Shown here: in pieces, positions 20,801-29,474 of the stretch | Layout of the letters: every line of letters begins with the position of its first letter | Position numbering within the stretch: the first letter of the stretch is position 1 | Source of the DNA: Candidatus Neomarinimicrobiota bacterium | Lineage (GTDB): Bacteria > Fidelibacterota > JAANXI01 | NCBI GenBank assembly: GCA_021734025.1 | Contig: JAIPJS010000013.1 | Span: 52,828-116,827 of the forward strand | DNA length: 64,000 nucleotides | Reading direction: 5' to 3' | Program-made: the position numbers and the translations under genes | The notes under the pieces: generated by a model | The model's database searches: none | What the model was told of the DNA's origin: nothing | Seen by the model: only the letters and a program-made list of their open reading frames with translations

Positions 20801-21399
20801 AACGGATAGAAACATGCCTGAGTGAAGTGGGAAATCCAGAATTAAGTACACAGGAGCGGCATAGGCTTTACGCGGAAATTGCGGAATCAATCCTGGACCT
20901 GAAAGAGTACCTCCGGGAACTCCGGGAGACCGTGTTCAGGGACTTTTCCTGCGATGTGATCGCCGTAATTCACGATGTAACGGAAGGATTGGCACCGGTA
21001 CTGGAAATGGCCGATATTACCTTATCCAGGAGGACGGACACGGATGAGAATCTCTGGGCGCTCATCCCCTCGTACGAACTAGCCGGAATTATAGACAACT
21101 GCGTGACGAATGCGGTGAAAGCCTCTGAAATGGCAGAAATTCGCCGTATTGAGATACAGGTCAAACATGTTACGCCAAAGATTCGCATATTGATAAAGGA
21201 TTATGGTCAGGGTATTGCCGATGAAATCCGGGAGCAGGTGTTTGAAAGCGGATTTTCTACCTTTGAGGGCACCGGGTTCGGTCTGTTCCAGGCCAGGAAA
21301 ACCCTTGGAAAATATGGCGGGCGAATTGAGATACACGAGACGAACTGTAACAGAGGCACAACCATGCTCCTTGAATTGAATGAAGGTGTGCAGCCATGA
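17866..21399 (+). CDS. Sensor histidine kinase with FG-GAP and ASPIC/UnbV periplasmic domain
   Basis: 1177 residues from a GTG start; the N-terminus is a signal or anchor segment (LFAVALASLWCISTSILYGA). The periplasmic part starts with propeller-like sequence (about 25-310), then carries at least six calcium-type FG-GAP loops (for example DFNNDALLDL, DYDLDGAPDF, DVDNDGDLDI; about 325-670), then an ASPIC/UnbV-like domain (about 690-780, with SVLHFGLP and VEFPGGTKKTI). Several membrane helices (about 790-880) lead to a cytoplasmic kinase with a putative phospho-His in FQHGEW (H907) and an ATPase domain (IIDNCVTNAVKAS, KDYGQGI, GTGFGLFQARK). It overlaps the response regulator by 4 bases, so the two form one system. 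The ligand is unknown. Confidence 0.88.
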   Translation: MRKLFAVALASLWCISTSILYGAGSWQSMSPPRPGMDYLIVSAESVEDFWVFERGERLLHYHNRTWSVAEKLPQSGTAHRFIRSGENQFICALVDSAYSTHYYEFSGDSWHKMQSVADVPMRKFYRTPEGIVYSFGDWGRLLKFADGSWENFSTPFENHITAMTRDSSGGLWFGVRGEGVYRYYNGQYRYYSTPEDLRYDILQFKWNGNQLLLLGADAQIYGVLGDSISLINSEYRGMEPGRILNTNIQPGFFFQSNGRLYRYTEAKWVGETVPTRQRILSVRVFGEDNLLVTTRDGSIYIRESSPTLYFLDRGTEAYVEGNLLDRSHGAAFIDFNNDALLDLFVQNTGQSQLNRVYLNSGDLVFSEISKFTGLDTLSGATHFTFEDFTKDGLIDAVFATTTPTDNVFRFYRGLSGARFSQYSAVTLSLADVEYLRDMEWYYPDWKARPHLLTVFYYSDKKEPGTTRRIRQTRFGSFLVADTTEKPQFTGWNRNLSMADYDLDGAPDFFISNYWRENRMFLSRQDIEWEEYGIPRLDSTERTNTQSAISIDFDIDGDLDIIEQSEEFGVRLLRNISVSDTFRLEYQSDLLPDIPGKNITHLNSGDFNNDGFPDLLLLARDGMAAIPVILFNERGERFARLDYDLGFIESGIRGTIVGDVDNDGDLDIFGMGDGANHLWMNQLNTQTFLGISLQGSRSPTSGRGAKVWLYRAGFVGESEFLVGYQEAGTSPFENTMQNSSVLHFGLPDTGQYAVRVEFPGGTKKTIGSISAGSRITVQEYNRIFSAVYLLPGALLSMLRNPNLYYYGLLFLLAMSGTYLGTTFGIREYHWNNRLAVLLIIVNYTLFWVLVLILAEEPPALKFGVPLATVLVGHLLPLGLSYQVQRRDRQMAGDAAQEKLLELLRQFQHGEWALSTLNSLLLLTRNVTQKDRLNTKIIEQINDRSEAFRENISPHLREIFKFVTRLDFEPELIEDYGTGIQRIETCLSEVGNPELSTQERHRLYAEIAESILDLKEYLRELRETVFRDFSCDVIAVIHDVTEGLAPVLEMADITLSRRTDTDENLWALIPSYELAGIIDNCVTNAVKASEMAEIRRIEIQVKHVTPKIRILIKDYGQGIADEIREQVFESGFSTFEGTGFGLFQARKTLGKYGGRIEIHETNCNRGTTMLLELNEGVQP

Positions 21400-22781
21400 A
21401 ATCACAATTATTGATTATCGATGATGATGAGCAATTTGTTCAGGATTTGTCATTGTTGCTGGAAATGCACTATCAGTGTCGCAAAACCCATACGCCGGCT
21501 GATGGGCTCCGGGAAATTCGGTCACAGGAACCGGACGTCATTCTCCTGGATCTTATGCTGGGAGACAATCAAAACGGTATCGATGTGCTGGAGCAAATCA
21601 AGCGGATTAATGAAGATATTCCGGTGATTATGATTACTGACCACAGCTCAATCAAAACAGCAGTACAGGCAATGCAGAAGGGGGCATTCGATTACATTTC
21701 GAAGACGCCGGACATGGAAGAATTGTCGCTATTGATTCAAAAATCTCTGGAGCAACGGCGGCTGAAAGAACAAGCACAGACTCTGCAGGAAGAGATCCAG
21801 TCGGCATATCATGAGATGATTGGGATATCGGAAGCAATTGAAAAAGTTCGGGAGAAAATCCATCTGTTTTCTGCTTCGCTCAACACGGTGCTCATCAGCG
21901 GGGAGAGTGGCGTCGGCAAGGAATTGGTGGCGAGGCAAATACATCAGCACAGCCAGCGAAAGAAAAAGCCTTTTATTGCGCTCAACTGTGCGGCGATTCC
22001 GGACCAATTGCTGGAGAGTGAACTTTTCGGGCACGAAAAAGGCGCCTTTACCGGGGCCGAATCACGCAAAACAGGCAAATTCGAAATTGCGTCAGATGGA
22101 ATCGTATTTTTTGACGAAATCAGTGAACTCTCCATGGAATCCCAGGCGAAGTTGTTACGTGTGCTCCAGGAAAAAGAATTCGAGCGACTTGGCGGCAACA
22201 CCATCATCGAAACCGACGCAAAAATAATCTGCGCCACAAACCGGGATCTGAGTGAACGGGTAGCCAAAGGAAAGTTTCGCGAGGATCTGTATTACCGCCT
22301 GGATGTATTACCGATCCAGGTCCCACCGTTGAGGGACCGACCGGCAGATATTCCATTGCTGGCTGACCATTTTGTGAAACGAGCATGCCGTGAAATGAAA
22401 AAGCCATTGAAGGCGTTCTCATCCGCTGCGTACGAAATACTCCAGCAGTACCCCTGGCCCGGGAATATCCGGGAGCTCCGGAATTACATTACCCGGGCGG
22501 TTATTTTAACTGAAGGAGACCTGATAGGCCCCGACGATTTACCGATGCTCAGTCATCAACAACTTAACTCCGAGACCATAAGCCGTAAAATCCCGAAAAC
22601 CTGGGCGGAGATGGACGAACTCCGGAAAGCGGTGGCCGAAGAGGCGAGCCGGTCAGTAGAGCGGCGATTTATTTCATATCTGTTAGAAAAGTTTGACGGA
22701 AATGTCACTAAAGCAGCAGAACACGCGGGGATAAACCGCACGAATTTCCATAAGATAATGAAGCGCTGCGGAGTCTCTTAG
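21396..22781 (+). CDS. Sigma-54-dependent response regulator (NtrC family)
   Basis: 461 residues in three domains. A receiver (1-120) has acidic residues D10-D11 and probable phospho-acceptor D52 in ILLDLM. An AAA+ domain (about 140-375) has Walker A GESGVGKE, the sigma-54 contact loop GAFTGA and Walker B IVFFDE. A C-terminal Fis-type helix-turn-helix (about 415-461) ends NVTKAAEHAGINRTNFHKIM. The ATG overlaps the kinase stop (ATGA), implying translational coupling and that this regulator is phosphorylated by the FG-GAP kinase. It should remodel sigma-54 holoenzyme at -24/-12 promoters; its target is not evident nearby. Confidence 0.94.
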   Translation: MKSQLLIIDDDEQFVQDLSLLLEMHYQCRKTHTPADGLREIRSQEPDVILLDLMLGDNQNGIDVLEQIKRINEDIPVIMITDHSSIKTAVQAMQKGAFDYISKTPDMEELSLLIQKSLEQRRLKEQAQTLQEEIQSAYHEMIGISEAIEKVREKIHLFSASLNTVLISGESGVGKELVARQIHQHSQRKKKPFIALNCAAIPDQLLESELFGHEKGAFTGAESRKTGKFEIASDGIVFFDEISELSMESQAKLLRVLQEKEFERLGGNTIIETDAKIICATNRDLSERVAKGKFREDLYYRLDVLPIQVPPLRDRPADIPLLADHFVKRACREMKKPLKAFSSAAYEILQQYPWPGNIRELRNYITRAVILTEGDLIGPDDLPMLSHQQLNSETISRKIPKTWAEMDELRKAVAEEASRSVERRFISYLLEKFDGNVTKAAEHAGINRTNFHKIMKRCGVS

Positions 22782-22810
22782 CGTGGAAATTCCACAAGAA
22801 TAGAGCCGAT

Positions 22811-23062
22811 TTACCGGGGAGTTAACTTGAGGTCATCCCGGTCCGGCAGAATGGCATCCTCGGCTAATGGCAGCCCGGCCACGCCGATAAGTACAAGTAT
22901 CCCAAAGAAGAGGGCGGCAATCGTCCAGCCCGGCGTATCCTCATATCCCTTATACTGCAACACTTTGTTTGTAATAACGGCGCAGACAACGCCGTAAACA
23001 AGGTAAAGAAAGACCAGCGTCAGCTGGAGTAGTCCGCCAGCAATGATATCAAATTCGAACAT
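22811..23062 (-). CDS. Small two-helix membrane protein, unknown function
   Basis: 83 residues with two hydrophobic stretches (about 8-33 and 46-66) separated by a polar loop containing NKVLQYKGYED, and a charged C-terminus (LPDRDDLKLTPR). It is convergent with the response regulator, 29 bases away, and has its own upstream gap (23063-23277). The composition fits a real small inner-membrane protein, but no family was recognised. Confidence 0.6.
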   Translation of the reverse strand: MFEFDIIAGGLLQLTLVFLYLVYGVVCAVITNKVLQYKGYEDTPGWTIAALFFGILVLIGVAGLPLAEDAILPDRDDLKLTPR

Positions 23063-23277
23063 ACCTTCTCCTTCTGTCGATGCTGTGGATAAATAGTGCT
23101 GTTAATTTACGATATCAGGAATGTAAAATCGAATAATATGATAACAATCCCAGTGAAGCGGAGGGTGGATATGCTCTGTAGCGAAAAAGCGGTTCCATAA
23201 TCTTTAAAAAAATTCATCTCTCAGTTTATTATCAGGCTGCGATTTCCTATCTTTCTCATCACTCGGATCCCGACTCG

Positions 23278-24654
23278 ATGGAAATTAGTGGAAACCATAG
23301 CGACGTGACTTTACAAAGTACCCGACATCCCTGGTGGTGGCTGATTGGGGTAGCGCTGTTAGCCGCCGGGCTGTACTTTCTCATTGCCGATATCCCCCAA
23401 TGGAATGTGGTCTGGTATGCCTTTGCCTGGTACGGGTATCTGCTGGTGGTGGACGCTGTTATTTTCTGGAGGCAGCGGCATTCATTCCTCTCCCACCGAA
23501 GGCGAGAACTGCTGGAGATGTTGTTTTGGTCAGTACCATTCTGGTTTCTGTTCGAAGCGTATAATTTTGTGATCAAAAACTGGTATTATGCTTATGCCCT
23601 CCACTCCGACTGGAATCAAGGGGTCTTCGCGTGGTTTTCGTTTGCGACCGTATTACCCGCCTGCTTTTTTCATGCGGAATTGATTAAGTCGTTTGGATTT
23701 TTCACTGGAATGAGGACAAAATCGGTTCCAGTTGAAAAGGGGCTGCAACAGTTTTTTCTCTGGTTTGGAGCGGCCTGCGTGATGTTACCGCTGATTTTTC
23801 CGACATATACCTTCTGGATGGTTTGGGGGGCGACGCTGGGGATTCCGGATTACATTAATTACAAAAACGGAGCCCCGTCGATTCTCGGCGATCTGAAAAA
23901 TGGCCGGCCCGGCCGTCTGTATCGGCTTCTATCTGGGGGAATACTCGCCGGTATCGTCTGGGAGGGATTGAATTATTGGGCACGGTGCAAGTGGATTTAT
24001 ACTGTCCCGGGGCTGGAAGAACTCAAACTGTTTGAAATGCCGGTGATGGGGTTTTTGGGATTTCCGGTGCTGGCGCTGGAGGCATTTGCGCTCTATACCA
24101 TGTTCAGCTATTATTTCCGGGGAACTCGCACCTGGGAAGCGTCTGATGAAAACCAGAAACAAAAATCCTTGTCTCCCTGGTACTGGCCTGCCGGAGTAAT
24201 CGCAATGGCGTTGAGTGTTCTGGTTTACGTCAATCTTTTGGATATTACGCTGCAATCCAGGCGGCCGGTCTTCCCGGAATATCAGACGCTGAGTACGGCA
24301 GATATTCACTCCTTAGAATCTCAACACATTCAAACACCGGAACAGTTATGGCACAGAATCAGCAATAAAGGGGTCACGGAATTGGCCGCCCAGATGCAGC
24401 TCAATGCTGCACAACTTGATTCGTTGTATAAAATAACGACTCTTGCTTTGCATAAAGGAATGGGAGTAAAACACGCGTATTTGCTCCGGAGCATCGGCAT
24501 AAATGAGGTGACTGATTTGATTAACGAGGAAGCTGAACAGCTTTATCCATCTTTGGAAACAGCAGCTGTTGCCAGCGATATTGAACCGCCCAGGCTGTCA
24601 GAACTTCAGGTTTGGATCAGGGCGGCGGAAATGGCTGGCGGCTACAAACGCTGA
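23278..24654 (+). CDS. Polytopic membrane protein with C-terminal helical (DUF4332-like) domain
   Basis: 458 residues. About 20-280 contains seven or so hydrophobic helices with many Trp, Tyr and Phe (WWWLIGVALLAAG, WSVPFWFLFEAYNFVIKNW, WEGLNYWARCKW, VMGFLGFPVLALEAFALY), and a further helix near 305-325. The C-terminal 130 residues are soluble: TPEQLWHRISNKGVTELAAQ and GMGVKHAYLLRSIGINEVTD resemble helix-hairpin-helix arrays of the DUF4332 type. The Glu-rich aromatic membrane core recalls integral-membrane cyclases or desaturase-like enzymes, but no catalytic motif was identified. The gene precedes the E2-type acyltransferase by 92 bases on the same strand. Confidence 0.65.
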   Translation: MEISGNHSDVTLQSTRHPWWWLIGVALLAAGLYFLIADIPQWNVVWYAFAWYGYLLVVDAVIFWRQRHSFLSHRRRELLEMLFWSVPFWFLFEAYNFVIKNWYYAYALHSDWNQGVFAWFSFATVLPACFFHAELIKSFGFFTGMRTKSVPVEKGLQQFFLWFGAACVMLPLIFPTYTFWMVWGATLGIPDYINYKNGAPSILGDLKNGRPGRLYRLLSGGILAGIVWEGLNYWARCKWIYTVPGLEELKLFEMPVMGFLGFPVLALEAFALYTMFSYYFRGTRTWEASDENQKQKSLSPWYWPAGVIAMALSVLVYVNLLDITLQSRRPVFPEYQTLSTADIHSLESQHIQTPEQLWHRISNKGVTELAAQMQLNAAQLDSLYKITTLALHKGMGVKHAYLLRSIGINEVTDLINEEAEQLYPSLETAAVASDIEPPRLSELQVWIRAAEMAGGYKR

Positions 24655-24746
24655 CTCCCACCTCGCCGGTTTATTATTGCAGAGAAGTTCCACTTTCGAT
24701 AAACTACCGCACGCATTCCTGACAAACTTTAACAGAAAGCACACCT

Positions 24747-25568
24747 ATGGCTTCGAATGATCACATGACCCCGTGGCGCAAAGTGTCTACTGCCGTCTAT
24801 ACTCCTCCATCTGATGCCCGGATTTATGGTACTGTGGAGGCGGATGTGACAGAGGTGACAGAATATATCACCGCGCAGCGGAAGCAGGGGAATAAACTGA
24901 CCATGACCCACTTTGTGGCTGCCGCTATTGCCCGGACTATCTATGAAGATATTCCGGGTATCAACTGCTTTATTCGCCGGGGCAAGGTTGTGATGCGTGA
25001 CGATGCCGAGGTGTTCGTGTCGGTGGCCCTGGAGCGCGGGAAGGATATGACCGGTGTGCTGGTACCGAAAACCCAGGTACTGTCCGTTTCGGAGATTGCG
25101 GAATATCTGTATGAAGAAGTCCAGAAGAAACGGAGCGGTGAAGACACCGGCGCAGAATCTTTCAAATCGACGCTGGCAAAGATCCCGTGGCCGTTTCGTC
25201 GCCCGGTGTTTCTGTTCGTAAAATGGTGGATGTATGATCTGGGGTTTAAATTGCCGTTCCTGGATGCACCACGAGACCCCTTTGGGAGCGTACTGCTGTC
25301 CAACATCGGAACCCACGGCTTGTCCACAGGGATGGCGGCGCTGTTTCCGATAGGAAAGGTACCGGCAGTGTTGGTAATGGGAAAGGTGACGAAAAAGCCG
25401 GTGGTTATCAGGGATAAAGTGGTTATCCGTTCGATGATGCCGCTGACGGCAACTATGGATCATCGAGTTATGGATGGCGCCCAGGCCGGAGCGCTGGCCC
25501 GGGGCATCAAACGCCGTCTTCGGCATCCGGAAACCCTTGATCAGCCGGCATCCTTCGAAGAGTATTAG
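24747..25568 (+). CDS. Stand-alone 2-oxo acid dehydrogenase-type acyltransferase (E2 catalytic domain)
   Basis: 273 residues matching only the catalytic domain of dihydrolipoamide acyltransferases. The active-site region reads ATMDHRVMDGAQA (HxxxDG) near residue 240, and LTMTHFVAAAIART and ISNIGTHG-like (LLSNIGTHG) segments are in the expected order. No lipoyl domain or E1/E3-binding domain is present, and no E1 or E3 gene is nearby, so it is not part of a conventional dehydrogenase complex here. An insertion around 135-170 is rich in Lys and aromatic residues (FRRPVFLFVKWWMYD). It may acylate an unknown thiol. The stop codon overlaps the convergent MFS gene by 4 bases. Confidence 0.82.
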   Translation: MASNDHMTPWRKVSTAVYTPPSDARIYGTVEADVTEVTEYITAQRKQGNKLTMTHFVAAAIARTIYEDIPGINCFIRRGKVVMRDDAEVFVSVALERGKDMTGVLVPKTQVLSVSEIAEYLYEEVQKKRSGEDTGAESFKSTLAKIPWPFRRPVFLFVKWWMYDLGFKLPFLDAPRDPFGSVLLSNIGTHGLSTGMAALFPIGKVPAVLVMGKVTKKPVVIRDKVVIRSMMPLTATMDHRVMDGAQAGALARGIKRRLRHPETLDQPASFEEY

Positions 25569-26704
25569 TTGTATCGGTTTTCCGGATATTTGCGGTGCAT
25601 CCACAAATATCCGATCCCGCCAATAAGGCCGAAAGTTGACACACCCAGCCAGAGTATCACCGGATTGGGCGCAAAATCCAAAAACAGTCCGCCAATAAAC
25701 GGACCGATAGACCACCCCAACGTCTGAAACAAACCGAAGGCGCCCATGTAGTGTCCGTATCGATCATCCGGCGCCATCCTGGCTACCATGGTGGATGCTG
25801 CGGGTCCCACAAGCATCTCCGCGGTCGTCACTATCAAGACAAGTACGAGAATCCCGATCATGGTGCCGGGGATCGCCATCAGACTGTAGCCGATACTGTA
25901 TAGAATGCTGCCAAAACTCAGGACGAGAAACAGATCACGGTGGCGAATTACCCGTGAAATAAGCATCTGAAAGAGGACGACGGTTATGGCGTTTGCGCTG
26001 TAGATAAATCCGAGTTGAATATTTGAGATTCCGATGGATTCTCTGGCGTAAACCGAGACAGTGGCAATGAGTTGGGCCATTGTGAGAAACATCATGAGCG
26101 AGATGCCGCAGTACAGGAAAAATTTGCGATCGGTGAATACCCGAAATACGGTTTTGGGGTGAAATGAGGACCGTTGTATTTTTCGCCGGTTCAGATTTGA
26201 TTCTTTGATAAACAGAAGAATTGTTATGCCGGAGAGAATTGCCAAAATACCAGCTACAAAAAAGAGTGATGCATAGGAATATTTTGCCAGAAAACCGCCG
26301 GCGGCCGGTCCGATACCCCAGCCGATATTTGCCGCCACTCTGAGTAAGCCATACGCTTCCGGCCGTTTTTCTTTTGGGACAATATCCGCAATCATAGCAT
26401 TGGCTACCGGCTGAAAAAAAGAGGCGAGCAGATACCCGGTTATCAGAATGAACGCTGTTGCGAGAAAACTCATCCGGAAATAAATGGAGACTGCCACTCC
26501 AAAGAAAACGATGCCACGGACAATCTGCGCGAATATCATTATGCCCCGGCGGCCGATACTGTCACTCAGATTCCCGGCGATTATTTGGGAGCCAGCGCGG
26601 ATAATTGCCGTGATGAAAAAGAAACTACCGACAACCGTCATAGAAACGCCAAGTTCCAGGTGAAAGTAAATGCTGATAAAGGGGACCACCATGGCAAAGC
26701 CCAT
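25565..26704 (-). CDS. MFS transporter, true start probably further upstream
   Basis: 379 residues from the first ATG with about 11 hydrophobic helices and MFS loop motifs (GNLSDSIGRRGIM between helices 2 and 3). The reading frame stays open upstream to 26806 and encodes convincing protein (HRITELFHAYDLQLWILFAG then WIVSA), which would complete the first membrane helix. No ATG, GTG or TTG exists in that extension; the nearest candidates are ATA at 26785 or CTG at 26731. So either a rare start codon is used or a start was lost by mutation. Substrate is unknown; the DHA1-like architecture would fit a small-molecule exporter. Confidence 0.82.
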   Translation of the reverse strand: MGFAMVVPFISIYFHLELGVSMTVVGSFFFITAIIRAGSQIIAGNLSDSIGRRGIMIFAQIVRGIVFFGVAVSIYFRMSFLATAFILITGYLLASFFQPVANAMIADIVPKEKRPEAYGLLRVAANIGWGIGPAAGGFLAKYSYASLFFVAGILAILSGITILLFIKESNLNRRKIQRSSFHPKTVFRVFTDRKFFLYCGISLMMFLTMAQLIATVSVYARESIGISNIQLGFIYSANAITVVLFQMLISRVIRHRDLFLVLSFGSILYSIGYSLMAIPGTMIGILVLVLIVTTAEMLVGPAASTMVARMAPDDRYGHYMGAFGLFQTLGWSIGPFIGGLFLDFAPNPVILWLGVSTFGLIGGIGYLWMHRKYPENRYN

Positions 26705-26806
26705 TGCACTGACTATCCATCCTGCAAACAGGATCCAGAGCTGGAGATCGTAGGCGTGAAATAGCTCTGTGATCCTATGGACTATATTTTTACAGATAGG
26801 GATACC

Positions 26807-28099
26807 TTATTGTTGGGAGATTGAGTTCTTTCTAGGCGAATTTAAGCGAACCCAGTCTGGCGCTCCTAGTCGGAGTCTGGTTTGCAAAATCTTTGTGACT
26901 TGGCCGGTTTCTATGTTAATAAAATGCAGTCTCCGGTATTTCGCCACACCATGTTCAGCATTCACTTCGTCCACGAAAGCAAGTTTGGATTCATCAGGTG
27001 AAAGGGCAAAAGGAGTTACAATAAAGTTGTCCCAGCTGGTTATCGTACTATTGTCCTTCGCAATAAAGCTATAGTAGACGATGGAGCGAGTTCCGGTTGA
27101 TACATCTTTTTCAAGGTAATAAAATCCATTTTTCTGTTTTGAAAAATTTGGAGCTGAACTGAAGGCTTGAGTCGAGGTTAGCTGTGTCAGACTCAGATCC
27201 TGTAATTCAAGCAGGAATATATTGGGGGTACCAGAACGATCTGACATAAATAATAAGGAGTCTCCAGTAGTGTTGATATCGGGGCCCAATTCCTGGTATT
27301 CGTTTCGTGGGAAGAGAAGTTGAGGATCGGTTCCATTTAAGTTAATTGATGCAATTTGACGGGTTGGGAAATCGGCAACGGTATAAAAATAGATCTTATT
27401 TGTTGTAGGGGCAAAACTAGGGTGGGTTATTGCAATCGGCTGTGTATATAAAGCCTCTCGGTCAGTTCCATTTGGGTTCATAATTTCAATTGTTGTATAG
27501 CCCGAAAAACCAATTTTATTCAGCTGCGGAATGTAAAATGGGTATGTAGTTCGATTATTAAAAGTTATCTGCCGTAGTATCGAATCAGAAACGGAATATC
27601 GAAATATTTTGGGTGTCATGTTGTCGCCTGCTGAATAGAAATAGATATATTCCCGCTGCTTTGCTTGAGTTCCAGCATAGACCACCGAAATCTCTCCGTT
27701 TTCTGGCTGCAACGATAAGGTGAGGTTGTTATTGACTTTTTCTTCGATAAAGACTTCCTTGGAGGTATAATACAGTGGTACACCTTCGGGAGAAAAGAGT
27801 GTGATGGATATCTCCCAATAGCCTATGGGAAGTTGTCCGAAATTCATTACTTTTTTCGGTGATTGAAACATTTGAGTAATTTCCCGGTGGAGATCATTTT
27901 TACTGTTAAGAATACATTGAATCCGGTCGATATTGGCAAAGAATTCGGTCTTATCTTCCGTGAGAAAAGTAACCTGGAATTGAACGCTTGAGGAGGCAGA
28001 GAGATTGTCACCTGTAGGGTTTGAGATATGACAGCCTGCGAGCACTAACCCGAGAAATAGAGAAAGGATAAATCGAACGTAGGTGAGTAAATTCTGCAT
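26807..28099 (-). CDS. Propeller lipoprotein, copy A (TolB/WD40-like)
   Basis: 430 residues. A signal peptide has a good lipobox (LVLAG|C at residues 18-23), so this is an envelope lipoprotein. About 35-140 is a beta-sandwich with REITQMFQSPKKVMNFGQLP and GYWEISITLFSPEG. About 150-420 is a TolB/PD40-like propeller with blades such as IFRYSVSDSILRQITFNNRT, DSLLFMSDRSGTPNIFLLEL and FALSPDESKLAFVDE. It is the downstream member of a four-copy tandem family (with 28142, 29475 and 29772). Its stop is in the same frame as the MFS open extension. A periplasmic binding or scaffold role is likely, but not shown. Confidence 0.82.
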   Translation of the reverse strand: MQNLLTYVRFILSLFLGLVLAGCHISNPTGDNLSASSSVQFQVTFLTEDKTEFFANIDRIQCILNSKNDLHREITQMFQSPKKVMNFGQLPIGYWEISITLFSPEGVPLYYTSKEVFIEEKVNNNLTLSLQPENGEISVVYAGTQAKQREYIYFYSAGDNMTPKIFRYSVSDSILRQITFNNRTTYPFYIPQLNKIGFSGYTTIEIMNPNGTDREALYTQPIAITHPSFAPTTNKIYFYTVADFPTRQIASINLNGTDPQLLFPRNEYQELGPDINTTGDSLLFMSDRSGTPNIFLLELQDLSLTQLTSTQAFSSAPNFSKQKNGFYYLEKDVSTGTRSIVYYSFIAKDNSTITSWDNFIVTPFALSPDESKLAFVDEVNAEHGVAKYRRLHFINIETGQVTKILQTRLRLGAPDWVRLNSPRKNSISQQ

Positions 28100-28141
28100 A
28101 AAAGAAGATAATAAATCATTGTTGCGGATTGATAATAGAAA

Positions 28142-29397
28142 TTACGGCGCCTGGAGTCGGACCCAATGGGGGATACCCAGTGGTATAGGCATGTGAAACA
28201 CTTGAATTAATTTATTTTTCTTTAAGTTAAAGAAATATAAATTTCCATACTCATCATTTGTGGTTTGTTCCAATCCAGTGATTACTAGTCGGCTACCATC
28301 TGGCGAAATATTAAAAGCTCGAATAACATCCTTATTTGCATTTAGTATCTGTTTTTTTTCAGCGGTTTCAAAATCATAATACACGATAGAATACGTATTA
28401 TTTGCATTGGCCTCTTTATAATAAAAACCGTGGGCGTTGGGCGCCCAAATTGGTAGTGTACTATACGTTTCGGTAAAAGTAAGTTGTGTCATTTCAGCGG
28501 TCTTAAGGTTTAAAGGTGGATATTATCCGAACCTGAACGGTTCGAATAAAACAAAAGTGAATCGCCTGAAGTGTTAATTGCGGGGCCAGCGTCTTGATAT
28601 CTGGTATTTGGCAGAAGAAAACGGAAGTTTTCGCTATTTAAATCAATAGAGCCAAGCCTTCGGCGTAATGGATCCTCTTTCACATAAAAATAGATCTTTT
28701 TTGTTTTAAAATTATAGACCGGAGCAAGCATGGGAGCGGGTTGTTTGAACAAAAGTTCTCTGTTGGTTCCGTTCGGATTCATCCAGGAGATGGTAGTATA
28801 ACTGCTAAAACCAATTTTATTCAGGTCAGAGATGAAAAAGGGGTAAACGGTTCTGTACCAGTATGTAACCTGTTGAAATAAAGAGTCTGAAATTGAGTAC
28901 CGGAAAAGTTTCGCCTTCATATCGCCGCTTGCGGAGTATAAATAAATTCTTGGGGATATTGGATACTATTCCCGGAGCTGGTTTGTTGAACCTCAAACTC
29001 ACCCTTCTCAGTTCGGAGTGTTAAAAAATAGATCTTCGTTTAATCCTTCCTGTATGAAAAGTTCCTTGGCTGCAAAGTATAGTGGCTCACCCAGCGAAGA
29101 ATAAATAGTGAGGCGCATTTTCCAATATCCAACGGGAATTTGCCCGAACTGTATCACCGTTTCCGTCGATTGAACCGGTTGGGTAATCTCCCGGCGGACA
29201 GTATTTTCATTGATGAGGACGCACTTAAGGCGTTCGATAGAGTCCAGAATTTTATCCTCCTGCTCCATTGTGAGAGTAATCTGGAATGGCATATTGTGTA
29301 GTCTATGAGAATTTTTCACAGGTGGCTTGGCACTGGCATAGTGTGTAACCGTCAATACAATGAACTGTAAAATCAGTGCTCGGACAAGATAACTCAT
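28142..29397 (-). pseudogene. Propeller lipoprotein, copy B, inactivated by three frameshifts
   Basis: All parts of the family are recognisable but split between frames. Residues from 29397 to about 29020 give the signal peptide and sandwich (REITQPVQSTETVIQFGQIP). A shift in a T6 run (about 29020-29026) moves to LTLRTEKGEFEVQQ. A second shift near 28955 moves to RIYLYSASGDMKAKLFRYS. A third near 28515 separates SNRSGSDNIHL from TAEMTQLTFTE. The end reads LGIPHWVRLQAP, matching the end of copies A and D. Either the gene is decayed or the locus undergoes frameshifting; three separate breaks favour decay. Confidence 0.82.
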
Positions 29398-29474
29398 GGG
29401 TTACCCGGAAGTAGAATTATTTTTTCCCATTTTGCAACTGGTATAGACTGCTGCCATATCTTAATGATGGATAT

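Noticed and set aside
24729..25715. 328-codon minus-strand open frame
   Set aside because: Antisense to the E2-type acyltransferase and rich in His, Arg and Cys as expected of a shadow frame.
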